64,000 bases of DNA, taken from CALRGE01 sp964360635. GTDB taxonomy: Bacteria > Patescibacteriota > Gracilibacteria > UBA1369 > 2-02-FULL-48-14. Under the pieces are notes generated by a model. The model did not search any database and was not told where the DNA came from. It saw nothing but the letters and a program-made list of their open reading frames with translations. The position numbers were made by a program, and so were the translations under genes. Positions within the stretch are counted from its first letter, which is position 1; every line of letters begins with the position of its first letter. This document shows, piece by piece, positions 8,101 to 17,354 of this stretch. The stretch spans positions 69,785 to 133,784 of the forward strand of contig CAYHXO010000002.1 of assembly GCA_964360635.1 (NCBI GenBank). Reading direction: 5' to 3'.

Positions 8101-8769
8101 ATGAAGTGGAAATTGTCATTGGCGATTCTAGTTATTACAGTTATGGGGCTGGGATTTAGCGTGCCAAAAGTTGAAGCCGAAAAAGTAAAACATATTCAGA
8201 ATCAGTTTGAAAGCCATAAGTTTTTTCGTTCTGCACCTGTATCGCGACTTCCCTTCTCAACTCTTGTACGTGGAGAAGTTCCTAAAGTATCTATGAGGAA
8301 ATGTAGAGAAGGAATTATTGAGACTTTGGAGAGGCTACCAAATGAAGTTTCTTCGAAGTTGAAGGTTTTAATTTTGAATTTTGTAGGTGGTGATAGAGGT
8401 CTGGCCGATTCGGAAAAAGTGATTTTAAGATGTGATGTTGAGCTGGAAGAGCGGTTGAGAGTGTTTTTGCATGAAATGGGGCACGTGGCCTATCTGAGCT
8501 CAAGCTCATTGATACGGTCGGAATATAAAAAATTATGGGAAAAAAGTGGTGAAGGAGACTTTGTTTCAGGTTATGCGCAAGAGGATGAATTTGAAGATTT
8601 TGCAGAGAGTTTTTTGGCTTTTGTTGAGTTTGGAGGGTCGTTTCGCGGTTCAGGAAGTTTGGTAGTGGCTGAAAAATATGATTTTATTGAAAAAAACTTC
8701 TTCCCGGATAGAGTTTATAATGGAGAACGAGTCGATTTTGCTCTGGCGTTTGATATGACCAAACTATAA
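8101..8769 (+). CDS. Secreted zinc metalloprotease, ATLF-like (HExxH)
   Basis: This 222-residue protein has an N-terminal signal segment (MKWKLSLAILVITVMGLGFS, then VEA-E) and a gluzincin-like catalytic region. HEMGH at 124-128 gives two zinc ligands and the catalytic Glu. EDEFEDFAESF at about 161-171 provides a likely third ligand (E165 or E169). The spacing HExxH, then FVSxYA, then EDFAE, resembles the anthrax-lethal-factor-like (ATLF) peptidase domain, an assignment made by eye. It is probably exported and acts on unknown surface or external proteins. Its stop overlaps that of the convergent thioredoxin-like lipoprotein by 6 bp. Confidence 0.65.
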   Translation: MKWKLSLAILVITVMGLGFSVPKVEAEKVKHIQNQFESHKFFRSAPVSRLPFSTLVRGEVPKVSMRKCREGIIETLERLPNEVSSKLKVLILNFVGGDRGLADSEKVILRCDVELEERLRVFLHEMGHVAYLSSSSLIRSEYKKLWEKSGEGDFVSGYAQEDEFEDFAESFLAFVEFGGSFRGSGSLVVAEKYDFIEKNFFPDRVYNGERVDFALAFDMTKL

Positions 8770-9102
8770 AGGAGATTCACAAGAAGTTTTCTCGGCTAGT
8801 TCTGGGAAGCTTTGTTTGCCAATTAAATATGAACCATCTGAGAAAATCCAGGTTGGATATGAGTTGATTTTGGCTTCTTTGCAGGCTTTGTAATTTGAAT
8901 TTTTCGCATATTTGTCACATTCGACGTAATTTAAGTATTTTGCCGAGTCTTCAAAAAATGCCTTTTGTTCCTTACAATGTTCACATGAAAGAGAGCCGTA
9001 GAAAATGGCGCCTTGATCTGTTAAACACTGTGCGAAGGTATCTAGTTTAGATTGGCAGGATGTGAGAAGAATAAGAAGAAGGAATGGCGCGATTTTTTTC
9101 AT
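8764..9102 (-). CDS. Thioredoxin-fold lipoprotein (CxxC, related to the VKOR-associated type)
   Basis: The 112-residue product begins with a lipoprotein signal ending in the lipobox LTSC (Cys16). The mature part is a short thioredoxin-like domain: FYGSLSCEHCKEQKAFF with the redox motif CEHC, then VECDKY, a C-terminal YPTWIFSDG with the fold's conserved cis-Pro, and further cysteines. The pattern matches the small thioredoxin domain often fused to VKOR. It is likely membrane-anchored outside the cytoplasm, handling disulfides in exported proteins, of which this window has several with many cysteines. A promoter TTGACC-17-TATGAT lies upstream. Confidence 0.75.
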   Translation of the reverse strand: MKKIAPFLLLILLTSCQSKLDTFAQCLTDQGAIFYGSLSCEHCKEQKAFFEDSAKYLNYVECDKYAKNSNYKACKEAKINSYPTWIFSDGSYLIGKQSFPELAEKTSCESPL

Positions 9103-9117
9103 TATTCTTATTTAGGT

Positions 9118-9145
9118 TTGCAAAATCATCATAAAACGATACTAT
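9118..9145 (+). promoter_or_regulatory. Promoter of tRNA-His (TTGCAA-16-TACTAT)
   Basis: TTGCAA at 9118-9123 and TACTAT at 9140-9145 lie 18 bp before the mature tRNA 5' end. The -35 hexamer matches that of rplS and tig. Confidence 0.5.
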
Positions 9146-9163
9146 TGCGTGGTCAAATTTATG

Positions 9164-9240
9164 GTGGGTGTAGCTCAGTTGGTTAGAGCGCCAGGTTGTG
9201 GCCCTGGAGGCCGTGGGTTCGAACCCCATCACTCACCCCA
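9164..9240 (+). tRNA. tRNA-His (anticodon GTG)
   Basis: A complete cloverleaf can be drawn. The acceptor GTGGGTG pairs with CACTCAC (one G-U). The anticodon stem CCAGG/CCTGG closes the loop TTGTGGC with anticodon GTG. The T arm is GTGGG-TTCGAAC-CCCAT. The discriminator base is C73 and CCA is encoded. A G at 9163 would supply the G-1 that histidine tRNAs need for HisRS recognition. Confidence 0.95.
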
Positions 9241-9280
9241 TTACTCGACAAAAAGTCGAGCTGTTTGGGTTTCTCGTTGT

Positions 9281-9940
9281 TTAATACTTCTTCTTCCCGT
9301 AGATTTCCCAATTAGTTAGAGCTTCCCTTCCTTGTTTGTCGAAGGCGAGTTTTGCAGTTTTCACGAGGCCAAGGGCTTCTTCCCAAGTATCAACAATGAA
9401 GATGAAGTGCATATCTTCTTCAGACATCAATTTATTTTTCAGCGGCCATTTTTTGATCCACTTAATTAGATCCTTCCACATTTCACCAACCAAAACTATT
9501 GGCATTCTCTTAAGATGCTTCACTTGCAATAATTGCCACGTGTAGAAAAGTTCAAGACAGGTTCCAATTCCACCAGGTGCAACAACAATCATACTTGAAA
9601 GAAGCATGAATTCATCTAGTCGAGTTGAAAATCGATCATGATTCTCTAGAAGATCTAAGTCTTTATTTGGTTCTTGTTCAAAAGGAAGTCTAATGTTTAA
9701 ACCAATTGTGTGTGATTTAATTTTTGCATGATCACTTCCATCTCTATGACCGGCGCTTGCTGCGCTCATTATTCCCGGCCCGCCTCCACTAATAACATCA
9801 ACTCCCATTTTTCCGATACTCTTTGCAAGTTTGTATATGTCTTTATATACAGGATCTTTTGCTTGGATTCTTGCAGAACCGAATATGGTTACTCTGAATT
9901 CGTGGCTCGCAAGTTCTTTCTTTGGGATCTTTTTTTCCAT
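9281..9940 (-). CDS. LOG family protein (nucleoside 5'-monophosphate phosphoribohydrolase-like)
   Basis: This 219-residue protein has the Rossmann-like LOG fold. FGSARI follows the first strand, SGGGPGIMSAA lies at 51-61, and the family motif PGGIGTCLE at 122-130. LOG enzymes split nucleoside monophosphates into base and ribose 5-phosphate. In plants and some bacteria they act on cytokinin nucleotides; the bacterial substrate is often unknown. Older annotation as lysine decarboxylase is not supported. The gene is divergent from pgi across 51 bp. Confidence 0.85.
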   Translation of the reverse strand: MEKKIPKKELASHEFRVTIFGSARIQAKDPVYKDIYKLAKSIGKMGVDVISGGGPGIMSAASAGHRDGSDHAKIKSHTIGLNIRLPFEQEPNKDLDLLENHDRFSTRLDEFMLLSSMIVVAPGGIGTCLELFYTWQLLQVKHLKRMPIVLVGEMWKDLIKWIKKWPLKNKLMSEEDMHFIFIVDTWEEALGLVKTAKLAFDKQGREALTNWEIYGKKKY

Positions 9941-9991
9941 GAGCAGATTTTAAACTTTAATTTTAAAAAATGTAAGAGTAAAATTTTACAG

Positions 9992-11221
9992 ATGGAACTA
10001 GATATTAAAAATCTTATAAGCTTAGGAATTAAAAGTTTGGAGCTTTCAAAACTAAAGGATAGTGCAGATTTAATTCCAGGTTTTATTGAAAGTTTTAAAA
10101 AAAGAGATCAGGGATTTTTGAATTTGCCAAAGGTTAAGGCACAAGTTTTGTCTGTAAAAAGTATGGCTGATAAACTTCAGGGGAAATTTGAAGATATTGT
10201 GGTTTTGGGAATTGGTGGAAGTGCTTTAGGTATCACTTGTATCCGAGATTGTTTGCTTGGGAAGTTTTCGAATTTTTCGAAGCCGCGCCTATTTGTTATA
10301 GATAATTTAGATACGATTAGCGAAATTGAGAGTTTGATTAATTTGGATAAAACACTGTTTATTGTGATTAGTAAATCTGGATCAACTCCGGAAACAATGG
10401 CTCAGTATTTTTATTTTAAAGATAAAGTTTCTAAGGAAAATTTTGTTTTTATTACTGACTCAAATGAAGGTGAGTTGCGAAAAATTGGTACAGATTTGCA
10501 AATTAAAATGTTAGATATTCCTGCAAATGTTGGCGGTAGATTTTCTGTTTTGACTTCTGTTGGACTTTTTCCTGCGGCGATGATGGGAATTGATATTGAG
10601 GAAATGCTCGAGGGTGCCGAAGAAATGGCAAAAGATTTTGAGAATAAAGAATTCGAAAGAAATATCGGTTTTCAACTGGCAACAATTCAATATTTGCTGG
10701 ATTGGGAGGAAGGAATTCGCATTTCCGTGATGATGCCATATAACAGTCGTCTTTTTAGTTTTGCTGATTGGTACAGGCAACTTTTGGCGGAGAGTATCGG
10801 TAAAGATGGCAAGGGTTTAACGCCATTGATTGCATTAGGTGTGACAGATCAACATTCACAATTGCAACTTTACAATGAAGGCCCGAAAGATAAGCTTTTT
10901 ATTTTTCTTGAAGTGGAAGAAGAGGACGGATTAAAAATTCCAAAGATTGAAAATGAGAATTTTAAATACTTATCTGGTGTGAGTTTTGGGAAATTAATGT
11001 CAGTAGAAAAAAAGGCTACAGAGCAAGCATTAACTCAATATGAAAAACCGAATATAACTTTGAAAATTGAAAAATTAGATGCAAAAAATCTCGGAAGTCT
11101 TTTTATGCTTTTTGAAACTAGCATTGCGTTTTTGGGCGAGTATTATAGGATAAACGCGTTCAATCAGCCCGGCGTGGAGCTTGGCAAAAAACTTACGAAA
11201 GAAATTTTATCCAAAAAATAG
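9992..11221 (+). CDS. pgi: Glucose-6-phosphate isomerase (short form)
   Basis: The enzyme interconverts glucose 6-phosphate and fructose 6-phosphate. The open frame runs further upstream, but starting at MELDIKNLISLGIKSLEL (409 residues) fits the family and avoids overlap with the divergent LOG gene. Motifs are GIGGSALG at 73-80, SKSGSTPET at 127-135 (phosphate-binding SIS elements), GGRFSVLTSVGLFPA, QHSQLQLYNEGP with the catalytic region, and GVELGKK near the end. At 409 residues it is shorter than the E. coli type of about 550, as in several deep-branching bacteria. It abuts tkt with no gap, so the two are co-transcribed. Confidence 0.95.
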   Translation: MELDIKNLISLGIKSLELSKLKDSADLIPGFIESFKKRDQGFLNLPKVKAQVLSVKSMADKLQGKFEDIVVLGIGGSALGITCIRDCLLGKFSNFSKPRLFVIDNLDTISEIESLINLDKTLFIVISKSGSTPETMAQYFYFKDKVSKENFVFITDSNEGELRKIGTDLQIKMLDIPANVGGRFSVLTSVGLFPAAMMGIDIEEMLEGAEEMAKDFENKEFERNIGFQLATIQYLLDWEEGIRISVMMPYNSRLFSFADWYRQLLAESIGKDGKGLTPLIALGVTDQHSQLQLYNEGPKDKLFIFLEVEEEDGLKIPKIENENFKYLSGVSFGKLMSVEKKATEQALTQYEKPNITLKIEKLDAKNLGSLFMLFETSIAFLGEYYRINAFNQPGVELGKKLTKEILSKK

Positions 11222-13081
11222 ATGAGTCCCCTATCAGATCAGCAGTTGAAATATTTGAACGCTTTCGCTAAGTCATGCAGACGTTCGGTTTTGCAAATGG
11301 TAACAAATGCTCAGTCCGGCCACCCTGGTGGATCACTTTCAACCCTTGATTATTTGGCTCTTTTATATGTGATGCGAGTTGCAAAAAGTAATGAGCCGGT
11401 TGTGGTTTCTCACGGCCATGTGTCCCCTGCTGTTTATAGCGTTTTGGCGGAGCTCGGAGTTATTCCAAAAGATAGAGTTATTGAAACATTCAGGAAGTCT
11501 ACAGATATTTATGAGGGCCATATTAATAGAAAAGTTAATGGAGTTTGGTATGGAACCGGTCCTCTTGGAATTGGTTCAAGTGTTGCTGCGGGTTTTGCAA
11601 TGGCTGATAAAATTCGTGGTGAGCAGGAAAAAGTTTTCCTAATGATGGGAGACGGCGAGCAAGATGAAGGTCAAATTTATGAAACAATTAATTTTGCAGC
11701 ATCTCAAAAGCTAAATAATTTAATTGCGTTTATTGATTACAATCAGGTTCAATTAACAGATTCAGTCGCAAAAATTATGCCTCTTAATATTGAGGGTCAT
11801 TATAAAGCGGCAGGCTGGAAGGTATTTAAAGTTAATGGTCATGATTTTCAGGAAATGTGGAGAGTTTTGCAAGAGGCGATGGAAATTACAGATGCTCCAT
11901 CTGTAATTATTGGAGATACAATAATGGGAAGCGGCGTTGAATTTATGGCTGAGAAAGGGCGTGAGTATAAAGCCGATTGGCATGGAAAATCTCCCAGCGC
12001 CGAGGAATCCGAGGCGGCATTGAAGTTCATCGAACTTTCAGCGGATGAATTAGAGCTTTTAAAGATGCCGATTGAGGTAAATATTGTTGGTGATGAGTGT
12101 GAAGAATTTTCATTGAATGCGGGAGCGCCAATTTTATATGCACCTGATAAAATGACAGATTGCAGGAGTGCTTATGGTACAGCTTTAGCTGATCTTGCCA
12201 GAATTAATCCTGGCATTGTTGCTCTTACTGCAGATTTGGCGGACAGCGTGAAAACTAGCGAACTGAAGAAAGTTTTTCCTGAACGTCATATTGAATGTGG
12301 CATTGCAGAGCAATTGATGGTGAGTCTTGCAGGAGGAATGTCCTTGCGATGTATGATTCCATTCGCAAGCACTTTTGGTGCTTTCATGACTAGCCGAGCA
12401 AAAGATCAGGCACGAGTGAACGACGTAAATGAAGCAAATGTAAAAATGGTTTCAACTCACTGCGGACTTTCTGTGGGTGAAGACGGTCCAACTCACCAAG
12501 TAATTGATGATATAAATTCTTTTGAAGGATTTTTTCACACCCGTATTTTAGAACCTTGCGATCCTAATCAAACAGACAAAATTATCAGGTTTGTTGCAAC
12601 AAATTATGGAAATTTCTATGTTCGAATGGGGCGAGCAAAAACTCCTGTAATCACTAAAGAAGACGGGACTCCATTTTTTGGCGAAGGATATGAATTCCGA
12701 CCTGGCAAAGCTGATATTATAAGGCACGGAAATAAGGCTACAATCGTGGCGAGCGGAGCAATGTTAACTTATGCAATGAAGGCGGCAGAGGAATTTGGTG
12801 GCGATGTTGAAATAATTTGCGTGAGCAGCTTTATTCCATTCGATGCAGCAACAATCGTGGCAAGCGCAAGTCGAACGAAAAAAGTTATAACAGTTCAAGA
12901 TCACAATTTAAAAACTGGCCTCGCAAAGTTTGTGAAAGAAGCTTTATTTGATGCAGACTTGATTGTGCCATTTAAAGGTTTGGGCGTCACTTCATACCAG
13001 CTTTCAGGTACAGCCGACGAGCTATACGAGAAAGCCGGTCTTTCAAAACGGCATATTTTGGAGGCGCTTAAGTCACTATAG
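11222..13081 (+). CDS. tkt: Transketolase
   Basis: The thiamine-diphosphate enzyme of the non-oxidative pentose phosphate pathway moves two-carbon units between sugar phosphates. The 619-residue chain carries all three domains in order. The N-terminal half has SGHPGGSLS at 32-40 and the ThDP motif GDGEQDEG at 143-150 with YNQ at 173-175. A pyrimidine-binding domain follows (ECGIAEQLMVSLAGGMSL and HCGLSVGEDGPTHQ), then the C-terminal domain. It starts directly after the pgi stop and converges with pgl, sharing 6 bp. Confidence 0.95.
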   Translation: MSPLSDQQLKYLNAFAKSCRRSVLQMVTNAQSGHPGGSLSTLDYLALLYVMRVAKSNEPVVVSHGHVSPAVYSVLAELGVIPKDRVIETFRKSTDIYEGHINRKVNGVWYGTGPLGIGSSVAAGFAMADKIRGEQEKVFLMMGDGEQDEGQIYETINFAASQKLNNLIAFIDYNQVQLTDSVAKIMPLNIEGHYKAAGWKVFKVNGHDFQEMWRVLQEAMEITDAPSVIIGDTIMGSGVEFMAEKGREYKADWHGKSPSAEESEAALKFIELSADELELLKMPIEVNIVGDECEEFSLNAGAPILYAPDKMTDCRSAYGTALADLARINPGIVALTADLADSVKTSELKKVFPERHIECGIAEQLMVSLAGGMSLRCMIPFASTFGAFMTSRAKDQARVNDVNEANVKMVSTHCGLSVGEDGPTHQVIDDINSFEGFFHTRILEPCDPNQTDKIIRFVATNYGNFYVRMGRAKTPVITKEDGTPFFGEGYEFRPGKADIIRHGNKATIVASGAMLTYAMKAAEEFGGDVEIICVSSFIPFDAATIVASASRTKKVITVQDHNLKTGLAKFVKEALFDADLIVPFKGLGVTSYQLSGTADELYEKAGLSKRHILEALKSL

Positions 13082-13735
13082 AAAATAAAACTTCACAAAA
13101 TCTTTTTTGAGAATTTTATTGAGGGCGATGTGAATTGATTTGCCTGATTTTATTTCGTCGAAAATTGCTTGTTTTTTTTCACCTTTCAATAGAATCAGTG
13201 TTTTTCTTGAGTTCAGTGCTTTCAAAGTTAGAGTAAGGCGCTGCTCAGTTTTGTAGCCATGAGCAGTTGCAATTGATGCGAGTTCATCTGAAGTTTTGTC
13301 ATTATCAAAAAGTGAAGCGATGTGGCCATCTTCGCCTACTCCGAGAATTAGAATATCTAGGTGGGTTGAAGTAAGTTTGCGACTCATTTCATGTGCGGCC
13401 GATTCGATTGGGAGTGAAGTATCAAAAGTTATTATATTTTCAGGTGGAATTGGAGCATGAGCAAAGAGTGATTTGCGTATCATTTTAAGGTTACTTTCCG
13501 GGTCGTCACTGGGAACATAGCGTTCGTCGATAGTGATGAAAATTAATTTTTCCCATGCTAGATTTTCAGCGGCAAGAAGTTGGTACAGTTTTTCAGGAGT
13601 TGTTCCACCGGAAAGCCCGATAATACATTTATTTCTTTGAGAAATTGACTCTTTAATTGAAAGTAAAAGATCCTCCAAAATTGTGGAATAGAACTCGGTT
13701 TCAGAAGTTGTTTGGAAAATTATTGGTTCAGGCAT
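13076..13735 (-). CDS. pgl: 6-phosphogluconolactonase
   Basis: The second step of the oxidative pentose phosphate pathway hydrolyses 6-phosphogluconolactone. The 219-residue protein has the DevB-type sugar-phosphate fold: LSGGTTPEKLY at 41-51, DERYVPSDDPESN at 70-82, and LGVGEDGHIASLF at about 131-143 with the catalytic His. It overlaps zwf by 8 bp and is the last gene of gnd-zwf-pgl. Confidence 0.95.
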   Translation of the reverse strand: MPEPIIFQTTSETEFYSTILEDLLLSIKESISQRNKCIIGLSGGTTPEKLYQLLAAENLAWEKLIFITIDERYVPSDDPESNLKMIRKSLFAHAPIPPENIITFDTSLPIESAAHEMSRKLTSTHLDILILGVGEDGHIASLFDNDKTSDELASIATAHGYKTEQRLTLTLKALNSRKTLILLKGEKKQAIFDEIKSGKSIHIALNKILKKDFVKFYFL

Positions 13736-15158
13736 TTGGAAGTGAGTAAAACCATTTGAAACCGTCTTTTGCTAAAAGTTCATCCGCTGCTTTTGGCCCT
13801 TTGCTGCCTTTTTTATATAAATGTAGATCCATTTTTTTCATTTTTGTGGATAATTTTTGAAGTGGATCAATGACTTTCCATGCAGCGAAAATCTCTTCGA
13901 AGTTTAAAAATAAGTCATTTTTACCGGCGATAACATCAAGCAAAAGCCTTCCGTGTTCATTCAAACAATCGCCGCTACAGTAAATTGGACGGCCAGTTGT
14001 GAGTTCGTGAAAATCGAAGGTTTTTCCACCAAGTTTTGTGAGTAAGTGGAACTCGATTTTTTCGTAAGGTTGAAGCTGAATCACAATTCGATTATGAGCT
14101 AAGGTGCCGTGATCTCGTTGTGCTTTTCTTGGTTTAAACTCGAAAACAATTGCCGTCCATTGTTCTACAAGGGACTTTCCGCTGCGAAGATAAATCGGTA
14201 CATCTTTCCAAAGTGGATGTTTTAATGCAAGTTTAATTGCCGCGTAAGTTTCAGTTCTAGAATCCTTTCCAACTTCCTTTTTGTATCCAATATACTGACC
14301 ATGAACTAAATTTTTCACACGAATTGATTTTAAAACTTGTGCCTTTTCATGATGGATTGATTCGGCGGTTCTTTCTCGAGGCATAAACATTGTTAGATAT
14401 GCCAGAATTTGAAGTAGATGTGATTGAACCATGTCTCGCAAAATTCCAACATTATCAAAATAATTTGCACGACCTTCTATATCCTTAGATTCAAGAGCGC
14501 TTATTTGAATATTGCTGACATATTCTCGATTAAAGAGCGTTGTAAGAATTGAATTTGCATAGCGAAGAGAAAGTAAATTCGTTACTGATTCCTTCCCCAA
14601 ATAATGGTCGAGTAGGTAAATTTGCTCCTTAGCAAAATGTTTTTGTAAGGTTTTTGCAAGGTTTTTTGCAGATTTGAAATCGTAACCGAATGGTTTTTCA
14701 ATCACCAAGCGAAGTTTAGCTTTAATTGAATTAAAGTTTACTGCTGCAAGATTTTCAAAAATTTCAGTGAAGGCTGAAGGTGGTACAGAAAAATATGCTA
14801 TGCGAATTCGGTTCTTTGTTTTTTCTACTTCGTCGAGTGTTGCTCTAAGTTTTTGAAAGTCTTTCTTCTCATTATACTGACCGGAAACATAAAAAATATT
14901 TTTCAAAAGTAAGTCGAGTTTCTGTTCATCTACATGTTCAGTTCTTTCCATTAAAGACTTTCTGAAAAATTCGCGGAATTCATCGTTGCTAATTTCACTT
15001 CTACCATAGCCGATAATTTTATAATCTTTCGGGAGGCGACATTCAGCCGCTAGTTGATAAATTGAAGGAAAAAGTTTGAGCTTAGCTAGTGATCCGGATG
15101 CACCAAAAATAATCATCGTGAAATTATTTTCTGCTTTCTGAAAAATTATTTTCTTCAT
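13728..15158 (-). CDS. zwf: Glucose-6-phosphate 1-dehydrogenase
   Basis: It oxidises glucose 6-phosphate to the lactone and makes NADPH. In 476 residues it shows FGASGSLAKLK at 18-28 (dinucleotide loop, with Ser where GASGDLAKRK usually has Asp), EKPFGYD at 154-160 and the active-site signature DHYLGKE at 184-190, with its catalytic-site Lys. It overlaps gnd by 4 bp upstream and pgl by 8 bp downstream, so the three oxidative-pathway enzymes are translationally coupled. Confidence 0.96.
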   Translation of the reverse strand: MKKIIFQKAENNFTMIIFGASGSLAKLKLFPSIYQLAAECRLPKDYKIIGYGRSEISNDEFREFFRKSLMERTEHVDEQKLDLLLKNIFYVSGQYNEKKDFQKLRATLDEVEKTKNRIRIAYFSVPPSAFTEIFENLAAVNFNSIKAKLRLVIEKPFGYDFKSAKNLAKTLQKHFAKEQIYLLDHYLGKESVTNLLSLRYANSILTTLFNREYVSNIQISALESKDIEGRANYFDNVGILRDMVQSHLLQILAYLTMFMPRERTAESIHHEKAQVLKSIRVKNLVHGQYIGYKKEVGKDSRTETYAAIKLALKHPLWKDVPIYLRSGKSLVEQWTAIVFEFKPRKAQRDHGTLAHNRIVIQLQPYEKIEFHLLTKLGGKTFDFHELTTGRPIYCSGDCLNEHGRLLLDVIAGKNDLFLNFEEIFAAWKVIDPLQKLSTKMKKMDLHLYKKGSKGPKAADELLAKDGFKWFYSLPNA

Positions 15159-16546
15159 AACCAGTCTGTGTGAAATTTGCCATCTCTATCAATTCTTTCA
15201 TAACCATGTGCTCCGAAAAAATCACGCATTCCCTGAATCAGGTTTGTTGGAAGAGAAATACGACGAGAAGTGTCGAAATGAGTAAGAGCAGAAGAAAATG
15301 CAATCATCGGAAGTCCATATTTAACTGAAATTCCGAGAATTATACGGAGGCTTTTTTCACAATCTTTTATTAATTCTTGAGCAAATTCTGAGTTATAGAG
15401 GCTATCGCCTCTGACAATAAATGCATCGTGAATTTCCTTCAACATTGCATTGCGAATAATGCAGCCGCCCTGCCAAATTCTGGAAATTTCAGCCAGATTT
15501 AAGCCGAATTTATACTGAAGATCAGCAGCTCGTAAAATTTCAAAACCTTGTTCGAAGTTTATAAGACGAGTCATCAATAGTGCCTTTTCAAAATGATCTA
15601 CAAGTTCAGGAACAATCATATTTGGAACTTCTTCATGCTTTGGATAAATTTTATTTAGCTCAATTCGAGAATCTTTGTTCGAAGAGAGAATTCGCATGTA
15701 AACTGCGGAAGTAATCGAAAGAGCAGGAACCCCGAGATGAAGTGATTCCTCGCCCGTCCACAAACCTGTTCCCTTTTGCCCGGCTTTGTCTGAAATTAGA
15801 TCGATTAAATTATGATCGCCGTCTTTTTGGCGCAAAACATTTACTGTTATTTCTGTAAGATATGAAGAAAGTTTGCCATTGTTCCATTTAGCAAAAATAT
15901 CTGCTATTTCATCATTTTTTAACCTGTAAATACTGTGAAAAAAGTCGTAAGCTTCTGAAATCATTTCAAGTTCTGCATATTCAATTCCGTTGTGAATCAT
16001 TTTAACGTAGTGACCTGCCCCAGCGCTGCCCATATATGAAACGCAGGCTTTGCCGGAAAAATCTTCAGCTGAAATGGCATTTAGAATCGGTTCAAATGCC
16101 TGCCAAGCTTCTTTTGTTCCACCTGGCATTATACTTGGTCCCTTCAATGCGCCAATTTCACCACCGGAAATTCCTGTTCCCAAAAAATTAACTCCTTTTG
16201 GTGATAGCTCCCTTTGAAAAATTTCTGTGTCACGGAAATGAGAATTTCCGCCGTCCATAACTGTATCACCAGCCTCCAAAAATCCTATCAAAGTTCCCAT
16301 AACTTCATTCATTGGTTCACCAGCTGGCACCATAAGAATTATTTTGCGTGGTTTTTCTAGACTCTCAATAAAATCTTCGAAACTTGTTGGAAGATAAAAA
16401 TTTTCATTTGGCCAATTTGCATAAAATTCTGCAATTTTCTCTCTAGTTCGATTCCAAACAGAAATCTGCACATCACGAGAAGCAATGTTTCGTGCAAGTG
16501 CAGCACCCATGGTGCCGAGACCAATAAGTCCGACTGAAGATTTCAT
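15155..16546 (-). CDS. gnd: 6-phosphogluconate dehydrogenase (decarboxylating)
   Basis: It converts 6-phosphogluconate to ribulose 5-phosphate and CO2 with NADP. The 463-residue long form begins with GLIGLGTMG (6-14) and WNRT (31-34), the latter typical of NADP preference. GGNSHFRDTE lies at 99-108 and GTGISGGEIGALKGPSIMPGG at about 123-143. The catalytic cluster K182, H185, N186 and E189 is in VKMIHNGIEY. It is the first enzyme gene of the oxidative operon and follows a hypothetical gene by 12 bp. Confidence 0.96.
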   Translation of the reverse strand: MKSSVGLIGLGTMGAALARNIASRDVQISVWNRTREKIAEFYANWPNENFYLPTSFEDFIESLEKPRKIILMVPAGEPMNEVMGTLIGFLEAGDTVMDGGNSHFRDTEIFQRELSPKGVNFLGTGISGGEIGALKGPSIMPGGTKEAWQAFEPILNAISAEDFSGKACVSYMGSAGAGHYVKMIHNGIEYAELEMISEAYDFFHSIYRLKNDEIADIFAKWNNGKLSSYLTEITVNVLRQKDGDHNLIDLISDKAGQKGTGLWTGEESLHLGVPALSITSAVYMRILSSNKDSRIELNKIYPKHEEVPNMIVPELVDHFEKALLMTRLINFEQGFEILRAADLQYKFGLNLAEISRIWQGGCIIRNAMLKEIHDAFIVRGDSLYNSEFAQELIKDCEKSLRIILGISVKYGLPMIAFSSALTHFDTSRRISLPTNLIQGMRDFFGAHGYERIDRDGKFHTDWL

Positions 16547-16558
16547 ATTAGGTGGTGG

Positions 16559-17293
16559 CTAGGATTCCTTAACTTCTGTTTCTATCAACTCTTCATCTGG
16601 CATTTTATCTGCGGCGATGCGAAGTTTTATTAAAACTGACTGAATGCTAATCAATGCAAACTGTTTTAATTTATCGTCATCAAATGTAAGACCGTGACGA
16701 TCAAAATATGCATCAAGAGAATAAACCAAGATATCTAAAATAATCGATTTTAGTTTTTGATCAGGTGTTAGAACAGATTGAAGTGTTCGATTTGGAAGCA
16801 TCAGCCCGGCTTTAAGAATCTCTAGACCCCATGCATTCAACTCAGCCTTAACATTACTTGGAAGAGTGTCATCATCAATAATCTCAAGCATATTTTCAGT
16901 CGGCACAGGGTTTTCGTTTACATTAACTTGTAAATCTTGAGAATTGGCTTTTGCTACCATTAATTGTTCCGCCTTTTCTTTCAAATCAATTTCTAAATCT
17001 CTTTCAAGCTCAGGATCTGAAATAAGAAGCATAGCTAAAACGAATGCACCAGGAACATTTTGCTCAAGTAGTCGAACAATCAAAAACACAATGTCTGACT
17101 GACCTTTGCTTTGCAAAAATTTAACAAAAATGAGTGCAAGTTTACCTTCCTTTTTCTTTTGTTGAGCATGGTGCCCGGCAATTGCCTTACCTGCTGCCGC
17201 ACTTTTTCTCATTTGTTCACGAAACTTTTCCGCAGCCTCTTGCGACATCTGGCCGTCGGCATTGTCGAGTCCAAAAAAAGATTCCAATGACAT
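16559..17293 (-). CDS. Conserved-looking hypothetical protein ahead of gnd
   Basis: I do not recognise this 244-residue protein. It is helical and charged, with no signal peptide. A moderately hydrophobic stretch at about 53-90 (IFVKFLQSKGQSDIVFLIVR onward) looks like buried helices rather than a membrane span. It lies 12 bp upstream of gnd on the same strand, so it is probably the first gene of the gnd-zwf-pgl transcript. A regulatory or structural link to sugar metabolism is possible but unsupported by motif. A weak TTGGTT-16-TATCAT promoter lies upstream. Confidence 0.6.
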   Translation of the reverse strand: MSLESFFGLDNADGQMSQEAAEKFREQMRKSAAAGKAIAGHHAQQKKKEGKLALIFVKFLQSKGQSDIVFLIVRLLEQNVPGAFVLAMLLISDPELERDLEIDLKEKAEQLMVAKANSQDLQVNVNENPVPTENMLEIIDDDTLPSNVKAELNAWGLEILKAGLMLPNRTLQSVLTPDQKLKSIILDILVYSLDAYFDRHGLTFDDDKLKQFALISIQSVLIKLRIAADKMPDEELIETEVKES

Positions 17294-17354
17294 AGATTTC
17301 TTCTAAAAATAAGCTATTGAATGATAGCGTATTAAATGTAAAAACCAAACAGAT

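Noticed and set aside
9281..9940. Lysine decarboxylase
   Set aside because: The PGGIGTCLE motif marks the LOG nucleotide hydrolase family; no PLP-binding Lys motif is present.
9728..9991. 88-codon N-terminal extension of glucose-6-phosphate isomerase
   Set aside because: It lies antisense to the LOG gene, has no family similarity, and an ATG at 9992 matches the usual start of short PGI.
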